NCBI RefSeq assembly: GCF_004027225.2
Contig: NC_044290.2
Location: 11,300,906-11,364,905 of the forward strand
Length of the DNA stretch: 64,000 bases
Source: Strigops habroptila
Lineage: Eukaryota > Chordata > Aves > Psittaciformes > Psittacidae
Direction: 5' to 3'
How positions within the stretch are numbered: the first letter of the stretch is position 1; every line of letters begins with the position of its first letter. A program made the translations under genes and the position numbers. This document shows positions 12,208 to 23,959 of this stretch, piece after piece. The notes under the pieces are model-generated. The model worked only from the letters and a program-made list of their open reading frames with translations. It made no database searches and was not told where the DNA came from.

Positions 12208-13019
12208 GCTCCTCAATAGCTTCCTTGCAGAAAATTACACTTCCAGGAAATTACTCCTTACAGGAGCCCTGTAGTCACATCCCCCTTGGCACTCTGCATC
12301 CCTCCTGGAGGGAAATCTCCAGCAGCACCCCAGCAGCAGCAAACTCACAAATCTTAGCTTCCCAACACAAAACCAGACCAAGACCCTCATGGGATTCACA
12401 CCACTGAGAAACCCAGGCAACTCTGGAAGACATTACTAGACCAAACGCACCCGATACATCCACTCAGTATAGACCTCCAAGCCATGTCCCCATCCTCAAC
12501 CAGAGGAGACCCTTTTTATGACCACCTTTGCCAACCTGCCCCTGTTGTGCAGATGATGCTGGCTGCAGGAAGCAGAGCCAGGGACCCTGCAAGAGCAGTT
12601 TGACAATTCCAGGACTTTCTGAAGCGGTTTTGTTGAAACTGGCAACTTAATTTGCAAAAAAAAAATCCTCTGGTATAATTTCGGAAGAAACATTATTTCC
12701 AAGTTAATGAGAAAAATATTTTAATTACAGTATTTAACATGTTATGACTGTGCCAAATGTTCTCTTGGGAAGGCTGCGCATATTTTCCCTGAACTTCAAG
12801 CAGGGGAGAGCGGAAGAGGGAAGGGGGGAAAGCGCAGGAGGAAAACCGCAGAGAGGAAGACAAGCAGTAAGGAAAGGCTTTTGTAAAAGCAACAACAAAC
12901 TTCTCAAGCCCCTTGTCAGCTATTAGCTGATGTAAAATGAAGGCAGACCATGTAACAGCAGTTCAGTGGCTCTCAGTACTGGTTAAGGTGCACAAATCCC
13001 TTGATCTTGTTAATAAGAT

Positions 13020-13148
13020 AAGGCCTGGTTGGACGGGGCTTGGAGCAACCTGCTCTAGTGGAAGGTGTCCCTGCCCATGGCAGGCAGCTGGAACTAGATG
13101 AGCTTTAAAGTCCCTTCCAACCCAAACTAGTTTGTGATGCTGTGATTC
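13020..13148 (+). mobile_element. CR1 LINE 3' end
   Basis: A plus-strand copy truncated at GGCCTGGTTGGACGGGGCTT. It continues through GGAGCAACCTGCTCTAGTGG and CTTTAAAGTCCCTTCCAACC to a short tail, TGTGATGCTGTGATTC. It reads 'ggacggggctt' where the youngest copies read 'ggacacaggggctt', so it represents a slightly different subfamily. Confidence 0.96.
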
Positions 13149-16100
13149 GCAGCTTAAGAGATCCAGGGATGCTGGTGTTGCTCATCACCATCCTCCTCCA
13201 GATCCCTCCAGCCTCTCCCCACACTGCCATGCGGGTACCATGTTCACTGCCCAGCCATTGGCAAGCAGTAGGAAGCTTCTTCCCTTCACAGACAGCTGAT
13301 GAGGTGATATTTGTTTTCTCTGCACGGCTCAACAGAAATACAAATTTCCCCATCCAAGCTGCAGGCAGGACTAAGTGGTGGCTCCTGTCAACTCAGATTT
13401 CTTTCCTGATGAAGTCCTTCTAAAGCAGCTACGTCTCTCTCCCTTTTGGGGACACTTTGTGCTTGCTCACTGACCACAAGTCCCACTGCCAGGAGGCAGC
13501 ACCACAAAAATAGCATCAGTTTCAGGTCTGTAGCTTGATATGCAAAATTGCCATATCTGGCAGATGATTCATTGATCCAAATGATCTTATGACGGGTTCT
13601 CAGGTCTTTATTATTCCTGAATCACATCTACTCATAAATACCAGAGGGTTTTTTCACACCTAGTAATATTACAGCAAAGAGCCGAAGGAGGACTCATTCT
13701 AGTTGCCTTTAAAAAAGTACTTCCTCCTCTTTCCAGCTCCTACAGGATTACAGGAAGGGACCAGCAGCAGAGGCTCCCCAAATAAATCACTACATCTGCT
13801 GGGACTTTTGGTTTCAGCTCCTCTTGAAGCAATTAAAAAGTTAAATAATGGGAGAAAGAAAAAGAGGACGAAAATAAAACCAGAGTCATTGTTTACTTCC
13901 CCATGTTGGTTTTTAGATGATATCAAGCTCTTAAGCAGGAACTCAAACAGCAGGGACTCACTTTGATAAAACATATCCTTCCTCCCTGCTGCAGGCATCT
14001 GGGGAGTAGCTCCTGCGAGCTTGTGATCCCCATTCCCCTAGAATAAGAGTGGGATTTTCCAGTCACATAAAGATGCTGAATAAACCCTGAGGCTGGCAAA
14101 TCCCAGGACCTACCAAAAAGGCTTGGAAAAATCACTCACTCATTGAGCTGAGACAATTCCCTGTTGTCCTCCTGAACCCAAAACCTGCAGAGCTTCAATA
14201 GTAGAGGAGCTGGGCCGAGAATAGGGGGGAGAGGGGCATCTGCAGCCCCAAGTTTTCAATACATTGATCAGAATAGCTGCGGAAAACATGAAAGTAAACT
14301 TTCCAGTAAGTAAAGTATTCCCTCAGCCCTTCCTTAATAGCAAAGACTTTATAACAGCCTATAAAAATTGACCTCCACATCTTTGCAGGAAGCAATAGAG
14401 TGATTTCCTCACTGCCTGGGGAAATAATAGCGAGCCACGCTAGGAAACAGAGCACCATGGGTCACATTGATCCAATGTCCCGGTCCATCCATGGGCAGGG
14501 CCGGCTGCAAGCCAATGTTCATACATGAACCCCTGACCTCCCAACCAGGAGACCCACCTTGAGCAACGTGCCCCACCACAACCTGTCGAGATGATTAATG
14601 CCCTCGACATGCAGGGCTGGCACGGGCTGCACATTAAACCACCTGTGTCATCTGTCAGGCCTCGAGAAGACACTGTTAACCACAGCTTCAAATTTCCTGA
14701 AACTGGAGATAACTGTTGGTTTTGGCCCGGCTCGGAAACGTGCCCAGTGCACCCGGCTCGAAGGCTCCTTGGGAACGTGTGATTTAATAGGAGACAAGGA
14801 AAGAAAAAAGCCCTGACTCTAGCAAAACTCCAGGCTGGAAGGAGGCTTCAATGCACTTCAACAAGCTGCATTATTGCTTTTTAATATTCCCCCTAAACTA
14901 CCTCTCCCTCCTGCTTCAAACGCTCGTGCCATTAGAGCAAAGCGCTAGGCAAGAACTGGGAGCTGTGACAAAAGGCAAAGTCACACATCGCGCTGTGTGT
15001 GCACAGCCCTGCCTGGCTTTTTCCAGCTCCCACCCATCTCAGGCAAGCTGAGTTTTGGAAACCAGTGTGCACATGCAGGGAAAGCCTCAGGAACAGGGGC
15101 AGGGCACAGCTTCAACACCACTGAACACCCATCCAGCAAAACCTCCCTGTAAAACCTTCCAGGTGCCCAAAGGATGGGGCTGCTCCAGTTTGGGGTTTAT
15201 TTTTCTTCCAAATGAAGATGGAAAAATCTTTTGCTTGTTTGAAGAAGCCCCAAGGCCTCCGGCAATGGTGTGGTCAGCTCCACACTGGATGGATACACAT
15301 GGTGTACGATGCGTAATGCAGGTGGGTGCACAAGAGGGGTACTCAGAGCTCAAAGTTGCAATGTAAAACATGTCTCCGAGTTGGCAGGAGCCAGGTCTGC
15401 TCAGAGCAGGATGATTAAAGCACAGCTCTGGCCTATTTACTTGTATTTACCAGCATGGCCTCATTTTGCCGTCTGGATAGGCACAACTCCCTGGAAAGCT
15501 GGACTCAGATGGGCTGGGCTGAAGGAAGCACAGCGTCCCCCAGAAGAAAACCAGTCATCCCATTGCATTGCACAGAGCTTTCCCTATGGAAGACTGCCTG
15601 CTTCCACCCCTTCACTCACTCCTCTTTGGCAAAACCATGACCTTAAGCCTCCCTCTTTTATTGCCAGTCACGCAGCCGCAGCCTGGGAGATGTTTTCTTT
15701 GGATGCAGCATGTAACAGAAGGAACATTTAGATGGCACTTTCCCTGGCCAGGTTGCACATACCCATAAGGACTGCAGCACCTTCGCCCTGGTGGATGGAG
15801 ATACCATCTATGCCACCACTTATGACACTATTGGCTCATCCAGCCCCGGGAAGGCAGCCCAGGGACACCAGCACATCCCTGTGCTGGGATCAGGATCCAA
15901 ACAGAGCTCCGTGCAAAAGCCCCAGAGAGCGAAGGAGTTAAAGCAGCCTCATTGCTGAGGGATTTCTCTGTAATCTGTACACATGTCCCGGGGATCAGGA
16001 CTGTGGGTGGTAGTGCTAGTCTGTGGCAGTCGGTCAGGCCCATGGCCCAGCACCTGACTCACTCGGAAAGCCCTCTTATTCCAGCACATTTCAAATTTAA

Positions 16101-16259
16101 TTAAGAGGGACCTGTGAGGGGCTTAGTGCTGCTGTGCCAGCCCCAAAGCTCCCCCAGGGGCTCTGCACAGAGGCAGGAGGAGACACAGCCCAGGGGTGGC
16201 TCGGCCAGCACGGGAGCCTCGAGGGTTCTGCAGCTTCACCCAGACCACAAAGCAACAGC
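13149..16259. other. Unannotated DNA
   Basis: No gene recognised. Frames of up to 153 codons (15270-15731, +) have no recognisable domain. The stretch 13700-13960 is AT-rich and contains a purine-rich run (GGGAGAAAGAAAAAGAGGAC). Confidence 0.55.
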
Positions 16260-16294
16260 GGGGAGGGGGAAAAGAGGAAAAAGAGGGGGGAAAG
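16260..16294 (+). repeat. Pure purine tract, 35 nt
   Basis: An uninterrupted G/A run with G-blocks of four to six (GGGGAGGGGGAAAAGAGGAA, then AAAGAGGGGGGAAAG). Homopurine tracts of this length can adopt triplex or G-rich structures. The sequence shows only the composition. Confidence 0.85.
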
Positions 16295-17974
16295 CAAAGG
16301 TGATGCTGAGAGCAAAGGGTCAGATTCTTTTCTGCAGAGGTAATAGTGGAACCAGGAGGAAATGCAGGTTAATGAAAAACGGGCTCTGTTGGTTAAAGTT
16401 TGCCAGCCTGAGAGTGCAGAGTGTCTGGGATGCAGCTTTAGACGCAGCATCAAGCCAGGTCTCACCCCATGCACAGCCAGTGAGGAGGGGAGCATGGCAG
16501 CAGTGTCTGCTCCATGAGCAGAGATCGGAAAGGGAACGGTGCTCTTCCAATGGGAAAACTGCTGGTTCTTGCCATTTAGGTTCATCAGTCCTCAAGGATT
16601 GTGTTGATCCCCCCTCACCTTGGAAACGCATCCACCCTGGGTGCCATTCACATAAGAGGCAACCATGGGGCATGTCAACATGCACTAGTTTTAATCTCCC
16701 TTTAGGACAACCTGTCCCAAGAAAGTCAGCTCCATTCAGGGCAGGGACCACCAGTGTAATAGTGAGAACATCAGTCCAGGAGGAAGATCCCCAGCTAATA
16801 TAAACAGCTTAAATAGAGACTCATTTCCTAAAATTAGTCCTACGCCAAGATCCCACATGGAAGTTATGTCATTAACTGCTAACACAATTAAGCTGGATGA
16901 CAGTAGCTCTATGCCCTGACTTGAAATTTGAAGTCTTCATCTGAGGTTGGGATCTAAGGGTTTGGGTGTCCCCCCCTCCCCTCTATTTTTGGCTACTTGG
17001 CAAACTCACCCAAGAAGGAAATTAGGAAGAGAAACAGTCTCAGTGTCAATACTTCGCTGAGTCTATTTACCATGGGCTATTTGCACTAGATAATCACTCA
17101 CAAGTGTCTCACCTCCTCCACTCTTCAAGAGCCAAATGATGTCATGGAAGTGGCATCCAGAGCAGGAGCCAATATGAACCAACATAACCTGGGCCCAGCA
17201 GGAAATTGCTGGGGAGCACCTACAGACACATCAAACACAACTCCCCTTCTCCCCTGGAGCTGCCTTTGCCAGCACAGGGGCACAGAGGGGGGACACGTCC
17301 CCTCGCCCACCCCGAACAGGGGCTGAAGTGCTGCTATATGAGCGCCTGGGCAGGTCCAGAGCTCACAACCACAACTGCACACAGAGAACATTGAGAGTTT
17401 GGTGCTTCACCTTCAAACAAGCCCAACTACAGCCATTAAGCAGCAAGTCTGTCAAATCTGCAAACGAGTCACAGCTCCAGCTGAGCCCTGTGTCCCTGTA
17501 ATTCCTCTTAGCCAGCGACAGCCATGGGAGCCATCAGCATCCAGCAGCCTCTGTAAGAGCTAGAGCTGCCAGATTCCTCCTGGCTGAGCCCCAGCCTTTG
17601 CTCTGGCTGGGAATGTCAAACCCTACCCGGCTGCAGTGACATTTTCTCTGCACCAGGCACAACTGGAAGGGGTTATGTGAGACCCCCAGGATGCCCTAGC
17701 GAGGCTCCTCGTTCCCCTCTTGAGGACCACCAAGAGCATCTTCACAGCCTGAGGCTGAGCCAAGCCTACCTGATGGGAAGCTGTGGACATGAGAGGGGAG
17801 GTAGATGTGGTTAGAAACATTATGTAGAAGAAAGAGAAGAGGGAGATTTCCTAAAAGGTGACATTTGGTTTTACAACATTGGCTTTTTTCTTTTTCAAGG
17901 ATGGTGCAATTCAGCCTCTCAAAAACCATGTTCCCTTTCGCTTAGCAGAGTAAGATGCAGCTCTGCTGTGGATA
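16295..17974. other. Unannotated DNA
   Basis: No gene or dispersed repeat is recognised. Overlapping long frames on both strands (229 codons 16114-16803 +, 162 codons 16097-16585 -, 143 codons 16320-16751 -) suggest a stop-poor composition rather than coding. Confidence 0.55.
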
Positions 17975-18107
17975 TAGGCTGAGAGAGCTGGGCTTGTTCA
18001 GCCTGGAGAAGGCTCTTTAAGGGGAGACCTTGGAGCAGCTCCACTGCCTAAAGGGGCTACAAGAAACCTGGAGAAGGGCTTTGGAGAAGGGCCTGTAGGG
18101 ACAGGAC
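17975..18107 (+). mobile_element. CR1 LINE internal fragment lacking its 3' end
   Basis: A plus-strand CR1 block beginning GGCTGAGAGAGCTGGGCTTG. It passes through TTCAGCCTGGAGAAGGCTC and ACCTTGGAGCAGCTCC and ends at GGCCTGTAGGGACAGGAC. In the copy at 39434 the last of these blocks continues to the 3' tail; here the element stops, and unrelated sequence starting ATGAATAAGCAGCAGGG follows. CR1 copies are normally 5'-truncated with the 3' end present, so a later deletion or rearrangement is likely. Confidence 0.9.
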
Positions 18108-19145
18108 ATGAATAAGCAGCAGGGTCCAAACTACATGTGGGTAACTGCCTGGTGGCCACCTCCAAACCACAACAGGGCTATAGCATCTTGCCCAGTCACT
18201 CAGCTCAGATGCTTTCACTCCCAGAGGAGGCAGCCACAGAAGTCAGAAAACAGGCTCCCTGCTGCTAGAGAAGCAGCCAAGGGGATGAACCGAAAGTACC
18301 CGAGCACAGAGAACAACATGGGTCTGCCGGGGTGGCTTCCGCCGGAGCCGGTCCCACACCCACTGGGGTCACCCATGCGGGATCCCACCCAACCCTCCAC
18401 ATTCCTGCACCCTGGGAGCCGCTTCCATACAGCCAGACACAGGCTCTGGCACTGCAGTCCCAGCCCTGCCTGCGCTACGGAATCTGTTAACCAGGACAAG
18501 CAGCAGGGAACTGGGACAGAGCAGGACCTCCTGTCACCAAGCACCTACCAACACCATGCAAAAACCCCCAGGGAGCTCCATGGGGTGCCAGCCTCTCCCA
18601 ACAGCACCCTGGTCCCAGCAAGGTCCTGCCCCATGGCAAGCGGCCACCCCAGCACAGGGAGGGCGGCAGGAATGCTAATACACCCTGCACATGTCCAAAC
18701 ACGTTTCCTCCGGGCGCTTTTGGGGCCACGGAGCTGCTGCCCAGCTGGGGGAACTTGGATGAAGATCAGTCTTGGGAAGAGCTCTCAAATCCCACTCCAA
18801 ACGCCTGCAGGGCGGGACAGTGGGCTGAATATAGGCAGCCAGGGGGAACTGGGGCACTCCTTGGAGGGGACCCCCATGAAGAAGAGGACCCCCTTCACCT
18901 GGATGGGCTTCCAGTCCCTTGCAGTGGAGGGGACGCCCACAAACCAAGGACAACTCACAAGCTGGCGTCTCCCCCAGCTCCTTTCAGCTCTCTATGGGCA
19001 GGCTCCAGAATGCACACACAGGGACCGCAGCGACAGGCCCTGCATGATCTTTCCTTGGCAGAGCTCAAAAAGAAACATCTCGGCATTTTATCCCACTCTT
19101 GGAAAAGCTAAAAGCAAAGAGGGAGGAGGGGGGTGTATCAGATGA
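18108..19145 (+). other. Longest open frame in the window, 345 codons, unidentified
   Basis: An ATG at 18108 opens a frame of 345 codons ending near 19145. The predicted product is rich in P, S, G, T and basic residues, with no signal peptide, membrane segment, zinc finger or repeat that I recognise. It starts exactly where the CR1 fragment at 17975-18107 stops, and it is not CR1 coding sequence. Part of it (18300-18370) is CpG-rich. A frame this long is uncommon by chance, but overlapping minus-strand frames of 80-109 codons indicate stop-poor composition. It is most likely non-coding; a single-exon or lineage-specific transcript cannot be excluded. Confidence 0.15.
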
Positions 19146-21008
19146 TTAAATGTCCACAGCAGCTGAGAGAAAGCGGAGGACAGGAACATGGGAACAAAGC
19201 GGGGAAAAAAAAAGTCTGCTTTTTATTATTAAACTATTCTCTCAGATTTCTAATAAGCAGGTTGAAGTTTAAATTACAAGATCTCTAACAAAGTCAGGAT
19301 CCAAACAGTTCAGGAGCCTCCAGATAACAATCGCCTTTCCCCAGATCAGTTTCAAGTCATTTCTTTGCAGGGACAAAGCTCCCTTTCAGAGCAGGGCAGA
19401 GGGACCTCGGGGGTTTTATTACCCTCAGCATTGTAGCCCCGAAGACGCAGTGGCAGGGAGAGAAGCGGGACCAGGACTGATGGGGAACAGTGGGAGCCCA
19501 GCCCTGGGAAGCACAACCTGAACCCCTGCTCAATGCAGCCCTGCAAGTCACCCAGATTTGGGGTGAAAAAGGAGGTTAATGGGGATCCCTGGGTGTACGC
19601 AGGGCGCCATCAAACCTGGTCGAAACAGCAGTGGAAGCTGCTGTTGCTCTGGTCCCCATAGCGCAACCAAGTTTGGATGCTGTGCAGGATAACGACAGAG
19701 CCAAATGATGTGCCACAGCTTGTTAGAGAAGGGATTAAGCCTTAAGTATACGTTCTGCGGGTAATCTGGCAGGAAGGATATACCAAACCCTGATAAATTA
19801 AAGCTCTGCTGAAATATAAGGGAGAGAGACATTTGATAGTCATTTGGGAAGGTGAAACTAGGCGAGGAGAAGCAACCCTCTGCCAGGTGATAAGGAGAGA
19901 GCTCCTGGAGCAAACAGCAGCGCAGTCTCCATTTACAGCAACGCAGATGATTCCTCCCATAAGATATTGGATCCAGCATCCTTAGTGCCTGCTTCAGAAG
20001 CATCCTAAACTGGAAAAGCCTGTGTCCAACAAACCCCCTCAGGGCAGGGTTCCCAAATGTGTGGAAGAACCTACAGACCACTGCCTTACTTCAAATCCCT
20101 GGGTCACAGGACCTCTGAGGTCTGTGGGCATGGCTGACACAGAGATACAGGGTGCCTTGCAAATGTAGGTGTCCCAACCCCACTTTTAGCAGTGGGTTTG
20201 GATACGCCAAACCCATCTCCAGATCAGGCACATTGGGTATGGCACCACCTCCCTTCAGCCTATGCCCCCAGGAGGTACCAGTGCCTAAAGAGGCAGCAGC
20301 ACTTGGACTAATTGGGGTTAATTAAGCGGGTGCAATAGCACATTGCACCATGCCATGACCATCAGCTTGTCAGGAGCTGGCTAGGGGGGACCCTAACACC
20401 AAGACAACAGCTTGGCACTTGCATCCCCCAGGACCAGCTGGCCAGCACGGTACTCATAGGAGATGATGGACAGAGCCCCACCACCCTTCTCATCCTCAGC
20501 ATGGGGAGGGAGGATTTGCCTTAAGATATCCCCCTTTTCATCGCTCCCCTTGCCCCCATCCTGCTTCCCTTTCCATGGCGATGGAGGGAGGGGGAGGAAT
20601 TTCCATCTCTTTTCCCCATGGGTCTTCCCCTCTCTCCCAGCTCCCCCCTTCTCCCCCTCACTCAGTATTGAGGCCAATAATTACAGCTGAATAGGCTTCC
20701 AGATTCCCATGCTCGTCAGCCTGCCCTCCCCTCACACCCGCCTCCGCCAGCCAGGAGCAGGGAAGGAAGGATTAGCCACTGCTGACCGCAGAGCAGCCCG
20801 AGCTGGGGCCATGGGGCAAGCAGGACACACACAAGGTAACACAGAGCCCCACATCCAGCACGATGCTGCAAGCACAGCCCTGTCAAAGCCAACAGGAATT
20901 TTCCCCATCCTCCCCATATGTGTTTGGCAACCAGCAGAGATGCCTGTGAGGCAAAGGGAAGGACTGCCCCGCATGGGGAGCTTAACCTATACATAGCCAT
21001 TGTGTTGA
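19146..21008. other. Unannotated DNA with pyrimidine-rich stretch
   Basis: No gene recognised. The region 20480-20670 is strongly pyrimidine-rich on the plus strand (repeated CCCCTT/CTCCCC blocks), interrupted by a purine block at 20580-20600. A 177-codon minus-strand frame at 19548-20081 has no recognisable domain. Confidence 0.55.
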
Positions 21009-21087
21009 TGTCCCTGCTCATTGCAGAGGGGTATGACTAGATGACCTTTGAAGGGCCTTTCCAACCCAAACTATTCCACAATTCTAC
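21009..21087 (+). mobile_element. CR1 LINE 3' terminal fragment, older type
   Basis: A plus-strand CR1 end: TCCCTGCTCATTGCAGAGGG, then TATGACTAGATGACCTTTGA, then GGGCCTTTCCAACCCAAACT and a decayed tail ATTCCACAATTCTA. The 'gactagatgacc' wording marks an older subfamily than the 'gaactggatgagc' copies elsewhere. Confidence 0.92.
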
Positions 21088-23660
21088 CAGCTGGTGTGTA
21101 AATCAGTGCACACCCACCAGCACACTAATTTCTACTGCTTGGCACAAATAGAGTTGGATGTAAGAAGCCAAGCTGGGTATGATGCTGGAGATCTTTCTGC
21201 TGAGCACAGGGTTCCCCAAGACACAGCCCCCCAGCCCTACAGCCTCTCAGTGCAAGCGTCATGCACTAAAGGCTCATGGCATCACTGCTGCTCCCCTGTT
21301 TCCAAGCAGACTTGAGGCAGCAATTCCACCAGTGTTACACTGTATTGGCACAGCAAAGCTGAGAACAAACCAACATCTCCTAAACCCTCTCCTCTGCTGG
21401 AGCCAGCAACTGAGACTGAGTTTCCTCCTCCTCACACTTGAGGAGCACATCCTGGGCATCCCCAGATCTGTCCATTCCATTTGTCCCACTTCAATGCTGG
21501 TTATGTCAGTGGCACACACAGAAAAACAAGGAATAAATGACTTGAATCATCACTTGGGACAGTTTCAGCAGGGACACGCTGTGCACAGGACCCTGCACCC
21601 TTGCCCACGCACTGGTCATGGCTGAGAGATGAGAGCAGCTCTAACAAGCAGCCTGGGAAGGGGGAGAAAGGTGATTTAATTCCCAATGCCAACAACCTAT
21701 ATATCACCCTGAAAAAAACTCCCCCCACATTTTCCTGACCCAGCCTCCCTTCAATTCCCCTAATTAATTCAGAAGAAAATTAATTACAGTGGGATTTTCA
21801 GGAGCGCGGCATCTAATGATCAACTCCAAACCAGATAATCTCAGACTCCCATTCGCGCTGCCAAACCTGGCTCTCCCACCTCCCCCTTCCCACCCCAGGA
21901 CAATGCCACACTCCAAATTGGGCAGGGAAAGAGTCGCTTGGCAAAAGCAAATCAGAGCAGTAAGGTCAGGCCCTGAAAAACAACAAAACTGCCTAAAGAA
22001 ACCCCAGCGTTAATCCTGTCATGCTTCCGCCAAAGATTCCCCTTTTCAAGTGTTTTCTTCCTGGTAAACAAAGTTCTCTCCATTGGGCTGTGAATTTCAG
22101 GGCACGGTTGCTTAGTAATACCAGGCTGAAAACCAGGAGGTTCGTCCTCCCCCTTCACCCTCCCTGGTCCTCAGAGGATGGCACAGGGTTTAGTAAAAGA
22201 AAGAAACCAAAAAGGCTGTTGGAATCCAAAGGAGGGCAGCTGATTCACACAATTCCTCCTGCCTGAAGCAGAGTTTTGCTTGGAATGATTTGGATGTGTG
22301 CACAATAGAGATGCTCTCCCCATTCCTCCCCAGGAGCTGGCTCTGCTAGTCTCCCCTTGCTCCTTTTGGGATGCTCCCAAAAGCTCTTGATGCTGAGTGC
22401 CCAAAATCAGGCTCCACATCCCCACTGAAGCAAGGACCAGTCCAAACCCTGCCCTCAGGGCTGCCCCTGCTCACCCAGGGCTGGAGGCAGCTTCACCCCG
22501 TGCCACTTTCAAAAATGCAGCTTTTCACCAAAACTGTTTCTAAAGCCAGATTTTAGTGGAAAAGATGAGAGAACAAACCATTTTTTAGATTATATTAGGG
22601 GAAATACCCTCTCTCCCCTGAGAAAACAAGCATTAGCAGTGCTTCCATAGCATTCCCTGCAGCTGGCACCAGGATGGAGACCCCCACCCCTCTCCCTGCT
22701 GCCTGCACATGTGTAAAACCTCTGTCCTGCTACAAGAAACAAGCAGCAGTTGTGATCAGATGGGAGACGCAGCCAGGGCAGGCAGAGAGAGCTGCCCCTG
22801 GTGTCAAAGGTGCAGCCCCAACAGCCCCTCAGGCTTTTCCCTACCACCAGCCTCTGAAGAGATGCTCCAAGCTGAAGAACCAAACCCTGACAGCAAAGTG
22901 CGGAGCCACAAATGTAAGAGGGAGAAGATAAAGCCGCAATTGTGCATCTGTCCCTGGGCTGCAGCAGCACCAGGTCGCCTGCGTCATCCTCCAGACAGCA
23001 GCACCCACAAGGCCGAGGTCTATTCTCTGTTTGTTTTCCCAATTTCTCAGCAGCAAACCAGGCCAGTTGGAAAGAAAAAGGAGTGAAAAACAGAGGGGAG
23101 GAGAAGGGAGGGAGGGGGATTAAACCTCTGCAATCGAGTTGTCCATCTTTGCGAGATTTTAATCCTGCCATAGCAAGGTCAGAGGTGAACTCTGGGTTAA
23201 AGGGCTTTGTTTTGTCCTTGGAAATAGTGGCAGACAAGAGTGGGCTGGTGACTGAAGGCTGGAGGAGGGCAGCAGCACGGCCTCCACTCCCAAGCACTGC
23301 TTCCAAAGGACTGGCTGCTTTCAACTCTCTTCTCCAAGAGACATTTCACCCTTAAAACCTCTTGTCTGTATTTCCTATTTTAAAAAACATTTCTTTTCCA
23401 ATGTTTTAAAGTTTCTTTTTAACTTTCTCCTCCAGCCAGACAGCAGCCAGGTCCTTCACCAGTACTATTGTGGGCTGGGGAAAGATTAAGTTCTGCTAAA
23501 CGAGACAGTGCACCTTTTTAGACTCCCTGAAGACACCGAGCAGGGGAGAGGCTGCTCCAAAGGCTGCTCAAGGTGCTGGCTGGGAGTTTTGTTTCCCAGA
23601 GGAGCATCCCTCCCACCCGCACCGCCTGTCAGCACATCAGGACTTCACTTTAATTAAGCA
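21088..23660. other. Unannotated DNA, long minus-strand frame
   Basis: No gene recognised. A 244-codon minus-strand frame at 22590-23324 contains cysteine-rich stretches (CGCCCLEDDAGD; GSALCCQG) but matches no family I know. It lies about 360 bp downstream, in minus orientation, of the candidate promoter / first exon at 23688-23930, and nothing in the sequence proves a link. Confidence 0.5.
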
Positions 23661-23687
23661 AACTCTCTTAATGAAGTCATAACTCAC

Positions 23688-23930
23688 CGCACACAAGTTA
23701 TCCCACCCCGGGCTGATGCGCGGTTATCCCGCAGCATCCCCCGCCGCGCGTTCCCATGACAACGCCGCATCCCGGCACGGGAAAGAATGGGTCCAGAACG
23801 ATGACATCACCAGCGGGGCAGCCAATGGGCAGCGGAGGCGGTGATGTCATGGCCGCGCCCCCGGCCACCGGGGGTGACCGTGGTGGGGTCCTGCGGGCAG
23901 CGAAGGGGCAGCGGCAGCGTGAGATCGGGG
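23688..23930 (-). promoter_or_regulatory. CpG-rich promoter candidate with RFX, CCAAT, CRE-like and GC-box motifs
   Basis: I count 26 CpG dinucleotides in 23701-23930, far above the surrounding DNA. The segment holds an RFX-type X-box (GTTCCCATGACAAC, 23750-23763) and two CRE-like octamers in mirror orientation (23801-23809 and 23842-23850). A CCAAT box (23822-23826) lies between them. A GC box (CGCGCCCCCGG, 23854-23864) follows. On the minus strand the consensus-like donor GCG|GTGAGT lies at 23682-23690, as expected at the end of a first exon transcribed leftward. No TATA box is visible, which suits a CpG-type promoter, and plus-strand or bidirectional use is possible. The target gene is unknown. 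Confidence 0.45.
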
Positions 23931-23959
23931 TTAAAGCCAAAGGTCCAACTGTTGGAGAT

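Noticed and set aside
23750..23850. MHC class II-type S-X-Y promoter module
   Set aside because: The X-box, CRE-like and CCAAT motifs are present, but X1 and the CRE-like site are about 38 bp apart instead of adjacent, so the fixed SXY spacing is not met.
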